Shown: positions 24,082 through 35,553 of the stretch, piece after piece
Numbering within the stretch: the stretch's first letter is position 1
How the letters are laid out: each line of letters begins with the position of its first letter
Origin: Mycoplasma collis ATCC 35278
GTDB lineage: Bacteria; Bacillota_I; Bacilli_A; Mycoplasmatales; Metamycoplasmataceae
DNA length: 64,000 nt
Assembly: GCF_000701825.1 (NCBI RefSeq)
Contig: NZ_JNJY01000002.1
Coordinates: forward strand, 28,007-92,006
Direction: 5' to 3'
Notes under the pieces: model-generated
Databases searched by the model: none
What the model saw: only the letters and a program-made list of their open reading frames with translations
Told to the model about the DNA's origin: nothing
Translations under genes and position numbers: made by a program

Positions 24082-24312
24082 ATGAGTGTTTTTTTAATTG
24101 TCATTTTAGTTTTAGTATCAGTTGTAATAATTATTGTTTCCCTTTTAATGTCACCTGATTCTAAAGGTTTTTCAGGTGCTTTAGTAGGTTCATCTGACTT
24201 GGAATTATTTAAAATTTCTAAAGAAAAAGGGTTTAAAAAAATAATAAAATGAGTTATGTTTTTTTTCGGATTTTTATTATTGGTTTTAACTCTAATTAGC
24301 AGGTTGTTTTAA
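24082..24312 (+). CDS. secG: SecG subunit of the preprotein translocase
   Basis: 76 residues with two membrane helices (2-24 and 52-74) joined by a Gly/Ser-rich loop SPDSKGFSGALVGSSDLELF, the pattern of SecG. It assists SecYEG. AAGGGAG precedes the ATG. rnr follows after 3 bases, the usual secG-rnr pairing. Confidence 0.92.
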
Positions 24313-24315
24313 AAT

Positions 24316-26385
24316 ATGCAATCATTTGATTTAAAAATTATTAAAAATAAATTATCAAATAAAAAATATAAATATTTTGATTTAGTAAGGGAACTAAAAA
24401 TTCCAAAAAATAAAAATCTTGAATTTTCTAGGTTTTTAAGAAAAGCTTTAAGTAATAATGAAATTTTTATTTCTAGAGATGATGAATATTTTATTTTAGA
24501 AAAAGTTAAAGATTTTAACGGAAAAATTAGAGTTAATTTTAAAGGTTATGGCTTTGTTGAAAAAGATGAAGAATCTTATTTTATTCCTAAAAAATATTTA
24601 AATCACGCTTTAAATAATGATGAAGTTTCAGCTAGTATATTTATAGAAAATGCAATTGAAAAAAAATACATTGCGGTTGTTAATAAAATAATTACTAGGG
24701 CTAATGAATATTTTTATGGCTACATTGAAAAAAATGACATTTATTTTGATTTTGTTTCTTTAGACAAAAAAATAAATGGTAAATTTAAATGGAATAAAAA
24801 ATACTTATTTGAAGAAAATGATGTTGTTAAAATTAAAGTAATAGAAACAATAAATAATTTTTATAAAATTGCTTTAGTAGAAAAATTAGGAAAACTTAAT
24901 GAAAAATTTGTTGATATGGAAATTGCTATTGATTCATCAAATTTATCAAATAGTTTTTCAAAAGAAATAGAAACATATGCAAAAACTCTTCCTAGCGAAG
25001 TTAATTTAAATGATTTAAAAAATCGAATTGATTTAAGAAATGAAACCATTGTTACAATTGACGGTGAAAAAACAAAAGATTTTGATGATGCTATAAGTAT
25101 TAAAAAAACTGAGAATAATACTTTTATTTTAGGCGTTCATATAGCTGATGTAAGTCATTATGTAAAAGATGGTGATCAAATTGATTTAGAAGCTAAAAAA
25201 AGAGGTGTATCTGTTTATTTACCACACAAAGTTATTCCCATGCTTCCTTTTGAACTTTCTAATGGTATTTGTTCATTAAATCCTAATGTTGATAGATTAA
25301 CTATTACTATGGAGTGTGAAATCGATCAAAATGGAAATAATTTATGAGTTAAAATTTATCCTTCAATTATTAATTCTAAAGCTAGATTAACTTATGAAAA
25401 AGTTAATCAATATTATTCCAAAAATTACAATTTTAATTTTGAAATTGATGAATTATTGAATAATGCTGATGAATTATCACAAATTATTAGATATAAAAAA
25501 AATCATGAAGGATATATTGATTTTGCAGTTCAAGAGCCAGAATTAATTTTAGATGATCGAGGTAAAACAGCCGATATTTTAATTAAAAATTCTGGTAAAA
25601 GCGAGGCTATGATTGAAGATTTTATGGTTAGAGCTAATGAGAATGTTGCAGAATTTTTATTTAATAAAAATATTCCAAATATTTATAGAATTCACGAAGC
25701 TCCTTCAGATGAAAAAATTAATCAATTAAATAATGTTTTACAAGTTTTAGATATTAATGTAAAAGTTGATTCATCAGATGATCCAGTTGATTTTGCAAAT
25801 AGCATTAATAAAATTAAAAATTATAAATTTGATAATTTTATCAAAATTAATTTTTTAAGAACAATGCATAAAGCAATTTATTCAGAAAAAAATATTGGTC
25901 ATTTTGGACTTGCATCTAAATTTTACAGTCATTTTACAAGCCCTATAAGAAGATATCCTGATCTTATTTTGCATCGAATTATTAGAGAAATAATTTTTGA
26001 TAAAAACAAAGATAAAAGTAATTATTTTAAAGAAATTTTACCTTCAGTAGCAGCGGCTAATTCTGTTAGCGAGCAAAAAGCAATTGAACTTGAGAGAAAT
26101 GTTTTTGCTATGAAATCTGCTGAATTTTATGACAATAAAAAAGAAGAAATTTTTAAGGCACAAATTGTGAGTATTAAAAAGTTTGGTTTTTTTGTAGAAT
26201 TAGAAACTTCTTCAAGTGCCCTTGTTCATATTTCTACATTACCTGGTGAAAATTACCAAGTTGATGAAAATGAACTTATATTAAAAAATGAAATAAATTT
26301 ATTTAAAGTTGGTCAATATGTTTTTATAAAAATCGAATCAATCGATAAATATAATGGAAAAATTAATGCTATTTTAGCGCTATAA
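24316..26385 (+). CDS. rnr: Ribonuclease R
   Basis: 689 residues. A 3'-to-5' exoribonuclease that degrades structured RNA. Order: N-terminal winged-helix/cold-shock part (1 to about 200), RNB domain with TKDFDDA (253-259) giving the catalytic aspartates and FGLASKFYSHFTSPIRRYPDL, and an S1 domain (about 611-689). One TGA-Trp at 25345. It is coupled to secG and ends in a strong terminator. The usual partner smpB is elsewhere (36753-37184). Confidence 0.95.
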
Positions 26386-26426
26386 AAAAAATAAACCCCC
26401 TTTACCCGGAGGGGTTTATTTTTTTG
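26386..26426. terminator. Bidirectional terminator between rnr and tRNA-Leu
   Basis: ATAAACCCC (26391-26399) pairs with GGGGTTTAT (26411-26419), with an A run before and a T run after. It can end rnr on the plus strand and tRNA-Leu on the minus strand. Confidence 0.88.
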
Positions 26427-26445
26427 GAGTTCCTATGAAAAACAA

Positions 26446-26532
26446 TGGTGCTCAGAACGGGACTTGAACCCGTATGCTATCTCTAGCACTAGAACCTCAA
26501 TCTAGCGTGTCTACCTATTTCACCATCTGAGC
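26446..26532 (-). tRNA. tRNA-Leu (anticodon GAG)
   Basis: 87 bases with encoded CCA and a long class II variable arm. Anticodon stem CTAGA/TCTAG encloses the loop TTGAGGT; anticodon GAG reads CUU/CUC. Confidence 0.95.
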
Positions 26533-26584
26533 TTATTAAATAAAATATAACTATCTACTTAAATTATATTTTATTTTTTAATTT

Positions 26585-27244
26585 TTAAAAGAAATGAACT
26601 TTTTCTTTAACTTCTTTTGAAGCGATAAAAGGTATTCTAGTGGTATACCCTCTTTTAAATGCAACTATTCTTTTTGCATATCATTCATTAATATCGCTGT
26701 TTCATTTAAATACAGTATCATTGTAAAGTTCACGAGCTGCTGTAATTTCTTTTTGAAGGTAATTGTTTTGCTCTAAAGCGTCTGAAATCACATATTGTGA
26801 TTTTAATTCTGGATATGCTTCAAATGTTAGTCTCATTTGATTAGCTAAACCATCTAAGTTTGTTGAAACAACATTACGATCACTGCTTTGTGCTCCAGTT
26901 CTTAATTTAGCAATGTTTAACATTACTTCTTTATCTAGATTAACAGATTTTTCCACAAGCCTTGCTGCATTTTCTAAAATATGAAATCTTTGTTCTTGGT
27001 AATTATCAATTTGTGATGCATTATATTGAATTTTTTGTTGTAACTGCTTTAAATGAGCTTCGGCTTTCATTTTTTTAAATAAAAAAACTAAACCTGGAAT
27101 AATAAATAAAACTCATAAAACAATATCAAAAAATATTAATGTTCTTTTAGAAACTTCAACAGGTAATTGTTTATTAACAACATGAACACTTCTTCCTTCA
27201 TTGTTAATAGTAGTTTGATCTAATTCGTTTAATTCGTTTGCCAT
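26585..27244 (-). CDS. LemA family protein
   Basis: 219 residues. One N-terminal membrane helix (about 36-58, ILWVLFIIPGLVFLF type), then a long helical domain with the LemA block ENAARLVEK, LRTGAQ, NQMRLTFEAYPELKS and a C-terminal ARELYNDTVF. The role of LemA is unknown; it is a membrane-tethered helical bundle. AGGAGAA precedes the ATG. It follows the 584-aa membrane protein gene by 23 bases on the same strand, so they are probably co-transcribed. Confidence 0.88.
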
Positions 27245-27267
27245 GTTTCTCCTTAATATTAAATTTA

Positions 27268-29022
27268 CTATTTATTATTTATAATTTTAACAATAAAATT
27301 ATTTAAAGCAAAAACTTTTTTTACTAAATTTTTATTATTCATTTCATTTTTTAAGCTTTCTAATCTTAATTTATATTTTTCTTTATTTTCTTGACTGTGT
27401 CTTGTTCCATTTAACTCGATTGATGCATTATCTTTAGTAGGAATATAATCATATCATTTAACAGGAACACTATGAATATCACCTTCACTATCCATTACTG
27501 GAACATATTCTATTTTTTCAATCGCTTTAAAACCATGCGATGTAACATTTATTTGATCACTATATTCATCATTACTTTGTATAAAATTAGTTTTTAAAAT
27601 TAAAGGGGTATTTGATTTAGTGTTTTTAAATATTGATCTTTGAATTTTATTAGCAATACTTTCATGCTCATATTCACTATAAAAATTATTAAATTTAGTA
27701 TTGTAAATATAATCTTTTGTTTTAATTTGTTGATATAAAGGAATTGTGAAAAGTGGTGCAAAACTAAAATATAAAGCTCTAAAATATTCGTTATTATAAT
27801 TATAAAATCTTGTTTTAATTTTATTTACATTATAATCATGGAAAAAATCCGGATCTAAATGAAAATCAATTTTATCCAAGTGCTCAGCTTGAATTATATT
27901 TCATTTTTCTATTTTATGAAAATTAAAATCATCTCCATATCCTACATTATCATCTAATAATAATTTAGTCATTTTTTGTTGAGCTAAAGGAGTGAATAAT
28001 AATCTATATTGAGTTTCATTATCTCTATCTCATGCTTGAAAAATTGATTCAAATTCCTCATTACCTATCATAGTAAATGAAGGGTTGTTTTCAATATGTT
28101 TTTTTAAAGATTTTTTTGCTTTTTTAAAAAATGATTTTGGATTTTCAGCAATATCTAAATGTGCAAATTTAGCTTTTTTTGTAAAAGATAAATCAGGAGC
28201 TGCGTTAGATGCAAACATAATATATTTATTTCTAGAATAAAATGGAGCAGGTCTAACTAAAGTGGCTGTTAAATGTTCAACTACAGTTCTATTTTTTTTA
28301 CGAACACTAACTGATATTCATCCTTCATATACTTTATCACGAATTGTTTGTTCTAATTCTTCAACAACTAAAAATGGATTACCGTGTATTTCTCCTGTGT
28401 AGGTTCCTAATACTGTTCTATTATCCTGTGAAAAATCATCAAATCGAAAATCAAATTTTTCTTTTATATAACCTAATTTTTCAGCAGAGAAATAATCATC
28501 AAATTTTAAAAAATTAAATGATTTTTTAAATAGATCAAAAGGTATATCAACATTTAATAAACTATTTAAATAATTTGTTTGATTAATTAAGTAGTTTTCT
28601 AATTCTTTTATCTCTAAAGATAATTTAGCATCAAGTGTTTTACTTTTATTCAAAAGTATAAAAAATCAAATTTCTAATCCTATAAATAAAATTAAAGCTA
28701 AAATAGATAAAACTAATGAAAGTGTAGAAACTATTATATTAGATGCGTAAAACATAATAAAAATAATCGGAACTACAATTAAAATTAAAAAAACCATCAT
28801 AGTTTTTTTTAAGATATTAATTTTAGAGTTTGTTTTTTCAAATTGAATTCTTTTTTTATCTAAAATATTATTTTTTTTAATGTTATCTTCAACATCAATT
28901 TTAGATTCTTTTATAATTTCGTTAAATTTATTTTCAACATTTTTATAATGCAAATTTTCATATTTATTTTTAAATTCATCTACTCAATCATGAATTGCGT
29001 TATTTTTAATTTTATTTTCCAT
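27268..29022 (-). CDS. Membrane protein upstream of lemA, possibly DUF3137-like (584 aa)
   Basis: Several open stretches join by TGA-Trp into 584 residues. An N-terminal charged region (1-70) leads to three hydrophobic helices (about 74-130). A long soluble domain follows, with a conserved-looking core GTYTGEIHGNPFLVVEELEQ near residues 185-205. The arrangement (membrane helices, then a GxYxG-type cytoplasmic domain, next to LemA) resembles proteins with domain DUF3137, but I am not certain. AAAAAGGAGAAAAATGG marks the start. Confidence 0.65.
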
Positions 29023-29210
29023 TTTTCTCCTTTTTTATTTGTTTTAAAATTATAATATTTTATTAAAAAAAAATAATAAATTTAACTAATAAAATAGTAA
29101 AAATTATTTAGAAAAAATGAAAAATATTTAAGTAAATAAAAATTTATAATTAATAAAATAAAAAAAAATAATTTTAAATTGATTTATAGATTAAAAAATT
29201 TATAAAAAAA

Positions 29211-29232
29211 ATACGAGATTTAATTCTCGTAT
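29211..29232 (-). terminator. Terminator overlapping the clpB stop codon
   Basis: ATACGAG pairs with CTCGTAT around an 8-base loop that contains the clpB stop codon; a T-rich run follows on the minus strand. Confidence 0.8.
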
Positions 29233-31343
29233 AAAAAATCTATTTTTTTGTTTTTAATAACTAATTTAATCTTATCATTGTTTTTAATTAAATCTTTAAT
29301 TATTTTATCAGCTATAAATGTTTCAATTTCTTTTTTTATAAAATTTTTAAAAGGCCTTGCTCCAAAATTTTTATAATCATTGCTTTTTAAAACAAAAGTA
29401 ATAATTTCTTTTTCTCAATTTAAAATTATATTTTTTTGAATTTTAATTCTATTTGCTAATTTTACTAATTCTAACTCAATAATTTCTTTTAATGCATCAT
29501 CATTTAAAGAATTAAATTTAATAATTTCATCCACTCTATTTAAAAATTCAGGTCTAAACTCTTTTAACAATTCATTTCTTAAATCATTTTGATTTAAATT
29601 AGGTTTATTTAAAATTTTATCTGATGCAACATTAGTTGTTAAAATGATAATTGTATTTCTAAAATTAACTTTTTTAGCTTTAGAATCTGTTAAAAATCCA
29701 TTATCTAATATTTGTAATAAAATATTTAAAACATCCTTATGAGCTTTTTCAATTTCATCAAATAAAATAATTGAATACGGTTTTTGTCTAATTTTTTCAG
29801 TTAATTGTCCACCTTGTTCATAACCTATATAACCTGGAGGAGAGCCGATTAGCTTAGAAACTGAATGTTTTTCCATATATTCTGACATATCAAGTCTAAT
29901 AAGATCGTTTTCAGAATCAAAAAGATAATAAGCAAGTGTCTTAGCGAGTTCTGTTTTTCCAACCCCAGTTGGTCCAGCGAATATAAATGATGCAATTGGT
30001 TTGTTAGGATCGTTTATATTTGCTTTAGATCTTAAAATTGCATCATAAATTAATTTTATAGCTTGATCTTGTCCTTTAATTTTATTTTCTAAGTTTTGTT
30101 TTAAATTTAATATTTTATTTTTTTCTTGTTCTATTAATTTAGTTACGGGAATTTTAGTTCATTTTGCAACAACTTTAGCTATTTGTTCACTATCAATTTT
30201 TTGATTTAAAAAATTTTTATTTGTAGCTAAAATTTTTTCTAAATTTAAACTTTCTTTTTCCAATTTAGGAATTTTGTCATATAAAATTTCTGATGCTTTT
30301 TTATAATCTCCTGCATCTAAATTTTGCTTATAAAGATTTTTAAAATTATCTATTTCTCTTTTTATTGAAACTAATTTTTCATTAGCATTTTTATTTGTAT
30401 TAAATAATTGTTCATTTTTTAAAATTTCATCTTTTAAATTTGTGATCTTTGAACTAATTTTTTCAATTTTATTTTTATTTTCTATTATATTTTCACTTGA
30501 AAGCGATATTCTTTCCATTTCTAGTTTTGCTAATTGTTGTTGTAATTTTTCTAAAATTTCAGGCTTATAATTCATTTCAACTTTAATATTTGAACAAGCT
30601 TCATCAATTAAATCAATTGCTTTATCAGGTAAAAATCTTTCATTAATATATCTTGAAGATAAATTTGCAGCCGCTACTATTGCTTCATCTAAAATTTTTA
30701 CACCATGAAAATTTTCAATTCTTTCTTTTAATCCTCTTAAAATAGTTATAGTATCATCAATACTTGGTTCATTAACACTAATTTTTTGCATTCTTCTTTC
30801 AAGTGCTGAATCTTTTTCAATATATTTTTTATATTCATCATGTGTGGTTGCGCCTATTAATTTTATTTCCCCTCTTGCCATAAGCGGCTTTAAAATATTT
30901 GCAATATCCATTGAGCTATCATTTGTTTTTCCTGAACCTATAACTAAATGAATTTCATCAATAAAAATTAAAATATCGCCATTCGATTCTTTTACTTGTT
31001 TCAATAATTTTTTTAATCTTTCTTCAAATTGTCCAAAATATGAAGCTCCCGCAATTATCGAAGAAAGATTAATTTCTCATATTTGTTTATTTTTTAAATT
31101 TTCTGGTACTTGTTTTTGGATAATTTTTTGCGCAAGTCCTTCAACAATTGCAGTTTTTCCTACTCCTGGTTCTCCTACTAAAATTGGATTGTTTTTATTT
31201 TTTCTAGATAAAATTGTAATTATTCTTCTTATTTCCTCATCCCGATTAATTACAGGATCTAATTTATTTTCCGCCGCTAATTTTGTTAAATTTTTCCCAA
31301 ATTGTTCTAATGGATTTTTTTCTTCGTTAAATTGAATATTCAT
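29220..31343 (-). CDS. clpB: ClpB disaggregase, form without the N-terminal domain
   Basis: 707 residues. An AAA+ unfoldase that rescues aggregated proteins with DnaK. It opens directly into the first AAA+ domain (Walker A GEPGVGKT about 57-64, Walker B IFIDEIH). The coiled-coil middle domain (about 290-400) is present. The second AAA+ domain has GPTGVGKT and [10 protein letters not shown]. The usual N-terminal substrate domain (about 140 aa) is missing, as in other mycoplasma ClpB. A CIRCE operator and an extended -10 lie upstream, so heat-inducible HrcA control is expected. Confidence 0.95.
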
Positions 31344-31377
31344 TTTTCCCCTCGCTATTTTTATCTATTGCATTTTA

Positions 31378-31386
31378 ATTATAACA
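31378..31386 (-). promoter_or_regulatory. Extended -10 promoter of clpB
   Basis: On the minus strand TGTTATAAT (31386-31378), an extended -10 with a perfect TATAAT, 34 bases before the clpB start. Transcription should start near 31371. The CIRCE element lies immediately upstream, covering the spacer and -35 region. Confidence 0.75.
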
Positions 31387-31391
31387 TATTT

Positions 31392-31418
31392 TTAGCACTT
31401 AAACATATAGAGTGCCAA
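31392..31418 (-). promoter_or_regulatory. CIRCE operator (HrcA binding site) of clpB
   Basis: Minus strand TTGGCACTC, nine bases, AAGTGCTAA. This matches the CIRCE consensus TTAGCACTC-N9-GAGTGCTAA at 16 of 18 arm positions. HrcA bound here would block the -35 region of the clpB promoter. Confidence 0.93.
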
Positions 31419-31424
31419 AAATTA

Positions 31425-31453
31425 AAAAATAAAAAAAGCAGAAATAATTCTGT
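31425..31453 (-). terminator. Terminator of the tRNA-Tyr/tRNA-Gln transcript
   Basis: On the minus strand CAGAA pairs with TTCTG across four bases, followed by CTTTTTTTATTTTT. It separates the tRNA genes from the clpB promoter. Confidence 0.7.
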
Positions 31454-31478
31454 CTTTTTGTTACATATAAAAATGATA

Positions 31479-31553
31479 TGGCTGCCCCAGTTAGATTCGA
31501 ACTAACGCATCGCGGCACCAAAAACCGCTGCCTTACCGCTTGGCCATGGGGCA
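31479..31553 (-). tRNA. tRNA-Gln (anticodon TTG)
   Basis: 75 bases with encoded CCA. Acceptor TGCCCCA/TGGGGCA, anticodon loop TTTTGGT with anticodon TTG, T arm GTTAG/CTAAC around TTCGAAT. Confidence 0.95.
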
Positions 31554-31556
31554 AAA

Positions 31557-31640
31557 TGGTGGGGGGGGAGGGATTCGAACCCCCGAACCGTTAGGAAGTG
31601 GGTTACAGCCACCCGCGTTTGGCCGCTTCGCTACCCCCCC
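31557..31640 (-). tRNA. tRNA-Tyr (anticodon GTA)
   Basis: 84 bases with encoded CCA. Seven-G acceptor arm, long variable arm, anticodon GTA in CTGTAAC. It lies 3 bases upstream of tRNA-Gln and is co-transcribed with it. Confidence 0.95.
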
Positions 31641-31709
31641 AGTAATAAATGCTTTTATATTATACATTATTTTTTAAAAACAAAAAATTTTTTTGTATAA
31701 ATATAAATT

Positions 31710-33704
31710 CTAATTTAATTTTTTATTAAATTCTTCTTCATTTATTATTTTTATATTTAATTTTTTTGCTTTTTCTAATTTGGAACCAGGATTTTCACCT
31801 GTTAGAAGGATTGTAGTACTAGCATTTACACTTGAGCTAACTTGACCACCATTTGCTTCTATTATACTTTTATAATAATTTCTTGGATTTGTCAAAATTC
31901 CAGTTATAACGAAAATTTCATTTTTAAAAATTTCACTAACTAATAAATTAGCTGATGAAAAATTAAAATCAATTGTTTTCATTTGATTTAAAAATTCAAT
32001 GTTATTTTGAATAGATAAAAAATTCTTTATTTCTTCAACAATTATAGGACCAATATTTTTAACATTAATTAATTTATCATAATCATAATTTATAAATTCA
32101 TCAATTGTTTTTACTTTTTCAACTAAAAGTTTGGTATTTCTTAAACCGATATTTTTTATTCCTAAAGCATAAATAAATTTCTCAAAAGTTGTGTTTTTAC
32201 AATTTTCAATACTTTTTAAAAGTTTTTGACTTGATTTATTTCTAAATCCTATATCATTCAGTTCTTTTAATTTATCTTTTAAGAAAAAAATGTCATAAAT
32301 AGAAGTAATAATTTTATTTTTATATAAATTTTCTATCGTTTTTAAACTTAAAGTATCAATATTAATCGCTTCTTTAGAGAAAAAATGTAATGTTTTTCTT
32401 AAAATAATAGCTTGACAATCTGAGTTTAAACAAAACTGTTCTTTTTCTGTGTTTTTTAAAGGTTGATTACAAAATGGACAATTTTCTAAAATTTTAATAT
32501 TTGATTTATCAAAATGTTTAACTGATTCAATAATTTGAGGAATAATTTCACCAGCTTTTTTTATTTTAACTTCTTCATTTAAATTTATTTTCAAATTAAG
32601 GATGTTTTGATAGTTATGTAAATAAGTTTTTGATACTTTAGTTCCATTTAATAATACTGGTTTTAACTTAGCAACGTACGCTAATTTACCTGTTCTTCCG
32701 ATTTGATATTCAATATCTAATAATTTAGTGACTGCTATTTCATCGTAAAACTTATAGGCAATAGCTCCTTTTGGAAACTTAGAAGTTTGACCACTTAAAT
32801 TAAATAAATTAAAATCATTAATTTTAATTACGCAACCGTCAATTTGAAAATTAAGATTATTTTTAACTTGTTCTATATATTCAATTTGTTTAAAAATATC
32901 ATTTAAATTATCAATTTTTTTACCTAATTCAATAGTAGGAATATTTAAATTTTTTAAAAATTTAATTCCTTGTTCGTAAGTTTTTAAATTATGTTTTTCA
33001 GGATCGATTATTTGATAAAAAAAGGAACTTAAAAAACTAATATTATTATTTAAATCTTTTTTTCTTCTTAAAATTCCTGATGCTGCATTTCTAGGATTTG
33101 AAAAATTGTTTTCTTGGTTGTTATCTAAAGAATTTAATTTTTTAAAATCTTTTTTAAATAAAAAAATTTCACCTCTAATTTCTAAAGGTAAAGTATAATC
33201 AATAGTTTGTTTAATGAAATTTGAAGACATTTTCAAAACATTTTCAGTAACATCTTCACCTTCAATTCCATTACCTCTTGTAAGCGCTTTAACTAATTTA
33301 CCATCATTATAATAAATAGCAATAGATAAACCATCAATTTTAGGTTCTAAGTAGAATTCTACATTTTGATTATTATTAATTAAAATAGCATCATTTATAA
33401 ATTTTTGCAATTCTTCAAATGAATATGCTTTATTAAGAGATAGCATTTTTTTACTATGTTTATATTTTTGAAACACACTGAAATTTAATGGAGCTACTTT
33501 TTGAGTTGGCGAATTTTCATTTTCTTCTTGAGTGAATAAATAAAAGTAATTATGTTCTAATTTTTCCAATAATTTAAGTTTTTTATCATATTCAAAATCA
33601 GAAATATCAGATTGACTTTTTTCAAAATATAAACTATTGTAATGATTAATTTCTGTTCTTAATTTATTTATTTGTTCATAAATCTTTTTTTCTTTTTCAT
33701 TCAT
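31710..33704 (-). CDS. ligA: NAD-dependent DNA ligase
   Basis: 664 residues. Seals nicks using NAD+. The adenylated Lys122 lies in EPKIDGLS. The OB fold, the four-Cys zinc finger (CPFCNQP ... FCLNSDC, about 425-448), HhH repeats and a C-terminal BRCT domain (about 592-664) follow in order. I start at ATG 33704, two bases after the ecfT stop and behind AGGATAG; an in-frame ATG 12 codons earlier would overlap ecfT needlessly. Last gene of the gpsA-to-ligA run. Confidence 0.96.
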   Translation of the reverse strand: MNEKEKKIYEQINKLRTEINHYNSLYFEKSQSDISDFEYDKKLKLLEKLEHNYFYLFTQEENENSPTQKVAPLNFSVFQKYKHSKKMLSLNKAYSFEELQKFINDAILINNNQNVEFYLEPKIDGLSIAIYYNDGKLVKALTRGNGIEGEDVTENVLKMSSNFIKQTIDYTLPLEIRGEIFLFKKDFKKLNSLDNNQENNFSNPRNAASGILRRKKDLNNNISFLSSFFYQIIDPEKHNLKTYEQGIKFLKNLNIPTIELGKKIDNLNDIFKQIEYIEQVKNNLNFQIDGCVIKINDFNLFNLSGQTSKFPKGAIAYKFYDEIAVTKLLDIEYQIGRTGKLAYVAKLKPVLLNGTKVSKTYLHNYQNILNLKINLNEEVKIKKAGEIIPQIIESVKHFDKSNIKILENCPFCNQPLKNTEKEQFCLNSDCQAIILRKTLHFFSKEAINIDTLSLKTIENLYKNKIITSIYDIFFLKDKLKELNDIGFRNKSSQKLLKSIENCKNTTFEKFIYALGIKNIGLRNTKLLVEKVKTIDEFINYDYDKLINVKNIGPIIVEEIKNFLSIQNNIEFLNQMKTIDFNFSSANLLVSEIFKNEIFVITGILTNPRNYYKSIIEANGGQVSSSVNASTTILLTGENPGSKLEKAKKLNIKIINEEEFNKKLN

Positions 33705-33706
33705 AA

Positions 33707-34648
33707 TTAAACTATCCTTTGTGAAGATAATAATCATCAATCAGGAAGTGATATAACATTATAGTCTATTAAGAAAAATAAAACAATTAAACCGATAAAA
33801 GAAAGTAGGAAAATTATATCGTATCATTTTAGTTTTAAATTACGATATCTTGTTCTTTTTGCATATGGAATATAACCTCTAACTTCCATTGCATTAGCTA
33901 AATCTTCAGCTCTAGAAAAAGATAAAACAAAAAGCGGAATGGTTAATGATACCATTGATTTAATTTTATCTTTTATTTTGCCATTTTTAAAATCTACTCC
34001 TCTAGATGCTTGAGCTTTTAAAATTCTGTTAGTTTCTAATAAAAGAGTAGGAATAAATCTAATAGCAATAGAAATAATCATTGCAATAACTGAAGTATTA
34101 ACTTTTAATAATTTTAAAGGCGAAATCAAATCTTCAATTGCTTTAGTTAATAAAATTGGTTTAGTTGTATAAATTAATAATGTTGTAATAATAAGCATTG
34201 TATAAATTCTAAAAGCTAGTGAAAATGCTTTAATAAATTCACCGATTCTATAATTAAAATTAATTTTATCAAATTGAATTATTTTAGTTGAAAGTCAATT
34301 TGCAATTGTTATTTTATCTAAATTATTAAATCCTTGAGATGATGGATTTAAATTATTTATATAATCTTCTCCTAAATAATCAATTGAATAATTTATAAAA
34401 CTATAAAAAATCGACATAAAAATAAAAATAAATAAAGGGATTTTCATTAATTTTAATAAACTAATAGGTTTTTTTGTTACTAATAAATAAATAATTATTA
34501 TTGGAAGAACTAATAAACTTAATGTAAATAAGTGGCTAACAATAAAGAAAAATGCAACAAAAAAAATGTTAAATAACAATTTAACTCTTGCATCTAATTT
34601 ATGTAAAAATGTATTTTTATTAACATATTTTCCAACAGATATAGTCAT
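33707..34648 (-). CDS. ecfT: Energy-coupling factor transporter transmembrane protein EcfT
   Basis: 313 residues with about six membrane helices, reading through TGA-Trp codons. Two coupling-helix motifs of the A-R-G type are visible, QASRGVDF and AMEVRGYIP, which dock to the two EcfA ATPases. It scaffolds vitamin uptake with interchangeable S components. The ATG overlaps the ecfA2 stop (TAATG). No S component is encoded here, as expected of a shared (group II) ECF module. Confidence 0.93.
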
Positions 34649-35553
34649 TATTTCTCTTTTCTATAATTATTAATTCAATTCGCTAATTCTTTTTGCTTAG
34701 TAACTTTTGGAACTTTTAAACCTTTTTCTTTTAATTTTTCAACAAAGGATAAGAGTTTTGTAGGTTCCATTCTATTTTCTTTTAAAAACTGATTATCACT
34801 TAAAACATTATAAGTTTCATCATCTTTAATAATTTTACCTTTTTTAAAAACTAATGTTCTTTTTGTTCAACTAAGAGCATTATCAAGATCATGTGTTGCT
34901 ATTACAATTGTTTTACCTTGTTTGTGTAAATTATCAAAAATTTCAAGCGTCTCATCAATTCCAGCAGGATCAAGTCCAGCAGTTGGCTCGTCAAAAAAAA
35001 TGATATCAGGATCCATGGCTAAAATCCCTGCTATAGCTATTCTTCTTTTTTGGCCTCCAGATAAATCAAAAGGTGATTGTTCTAAAAAACTTTCATCCAA
35101 TCCTACTTGTTTAATTACTTTTTTAGCTCTTTCTTTTGCTTCAGCTTTTGGAACACCCATTGATAGTGCGCCGAAAATTATATCTTTTTCAATAGTTTGT
35201 TCAAAAAGTTGATATTCAGCAAATTGAAATACAACACCAACTCTTTTTCTTATTTCTTTTATTTTTTTAATTTTTCTTTGAAAAAATAATTTTTTTTTTA
35301 TTTTTAAATAATTTTCAACATTTTTATTAAGTTTTTTATTAAAACTTGAGTAAACAAATTCAATATGGCCAAAATCAGGAATAATTAAACCATTCATATG
35401 CTCAATAAAAGTAGTTTTACCACTACCAGTTTGACCAATTATTGAAATAAATTCCCCTTGCGAAATAACAGTTGAAACATTATCTAACGCGTTAAATTTA
35501 CTTGGTAAATCTCTATCATATATTTTAACTAAATCATATACTTTTATTTGCAT
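34648..35553 (-). CDS. ecfA2: ECF transporter ATPase EcfA2
   Basis: 301 residues. Walker [10 protein letters not shown] (about 38-46), a Lys-rich insertion (about 67-100), signature LSGGQKRR, Walker [14 protein letters not shown] and H-loop ATHDLD. The C-terminal part, after TGA-Trp at 34867, is the regulatory extension. It overlaps the ecfA1 end by 10 bases and ecfT by the TAATG. Forms a heterodimer with EcfA1. Confidence 0.94.

Noticed and set aside
31557..31640. G-run at the start of tRNA-Tyr as a quadruplex or slippage tract
   Set aside because: The G and C runs are the two sides of the tRNA acceptor and T arms and fold as a normal class II tRNA.
33702..33740. Upstream in-frame ATG for ligA adding 12 residues
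   Set aside because: It would overlap ecfT by 34 bases and lacks a ribosome-binding site, while ATG 33704 has one and directly follows the ecfT stop.
34922..35212. Plus-strand open frame opposite ecfA2
   Set aside because: Shadow of the conserved LSGGQ/Walker B region of a clearly real gene.
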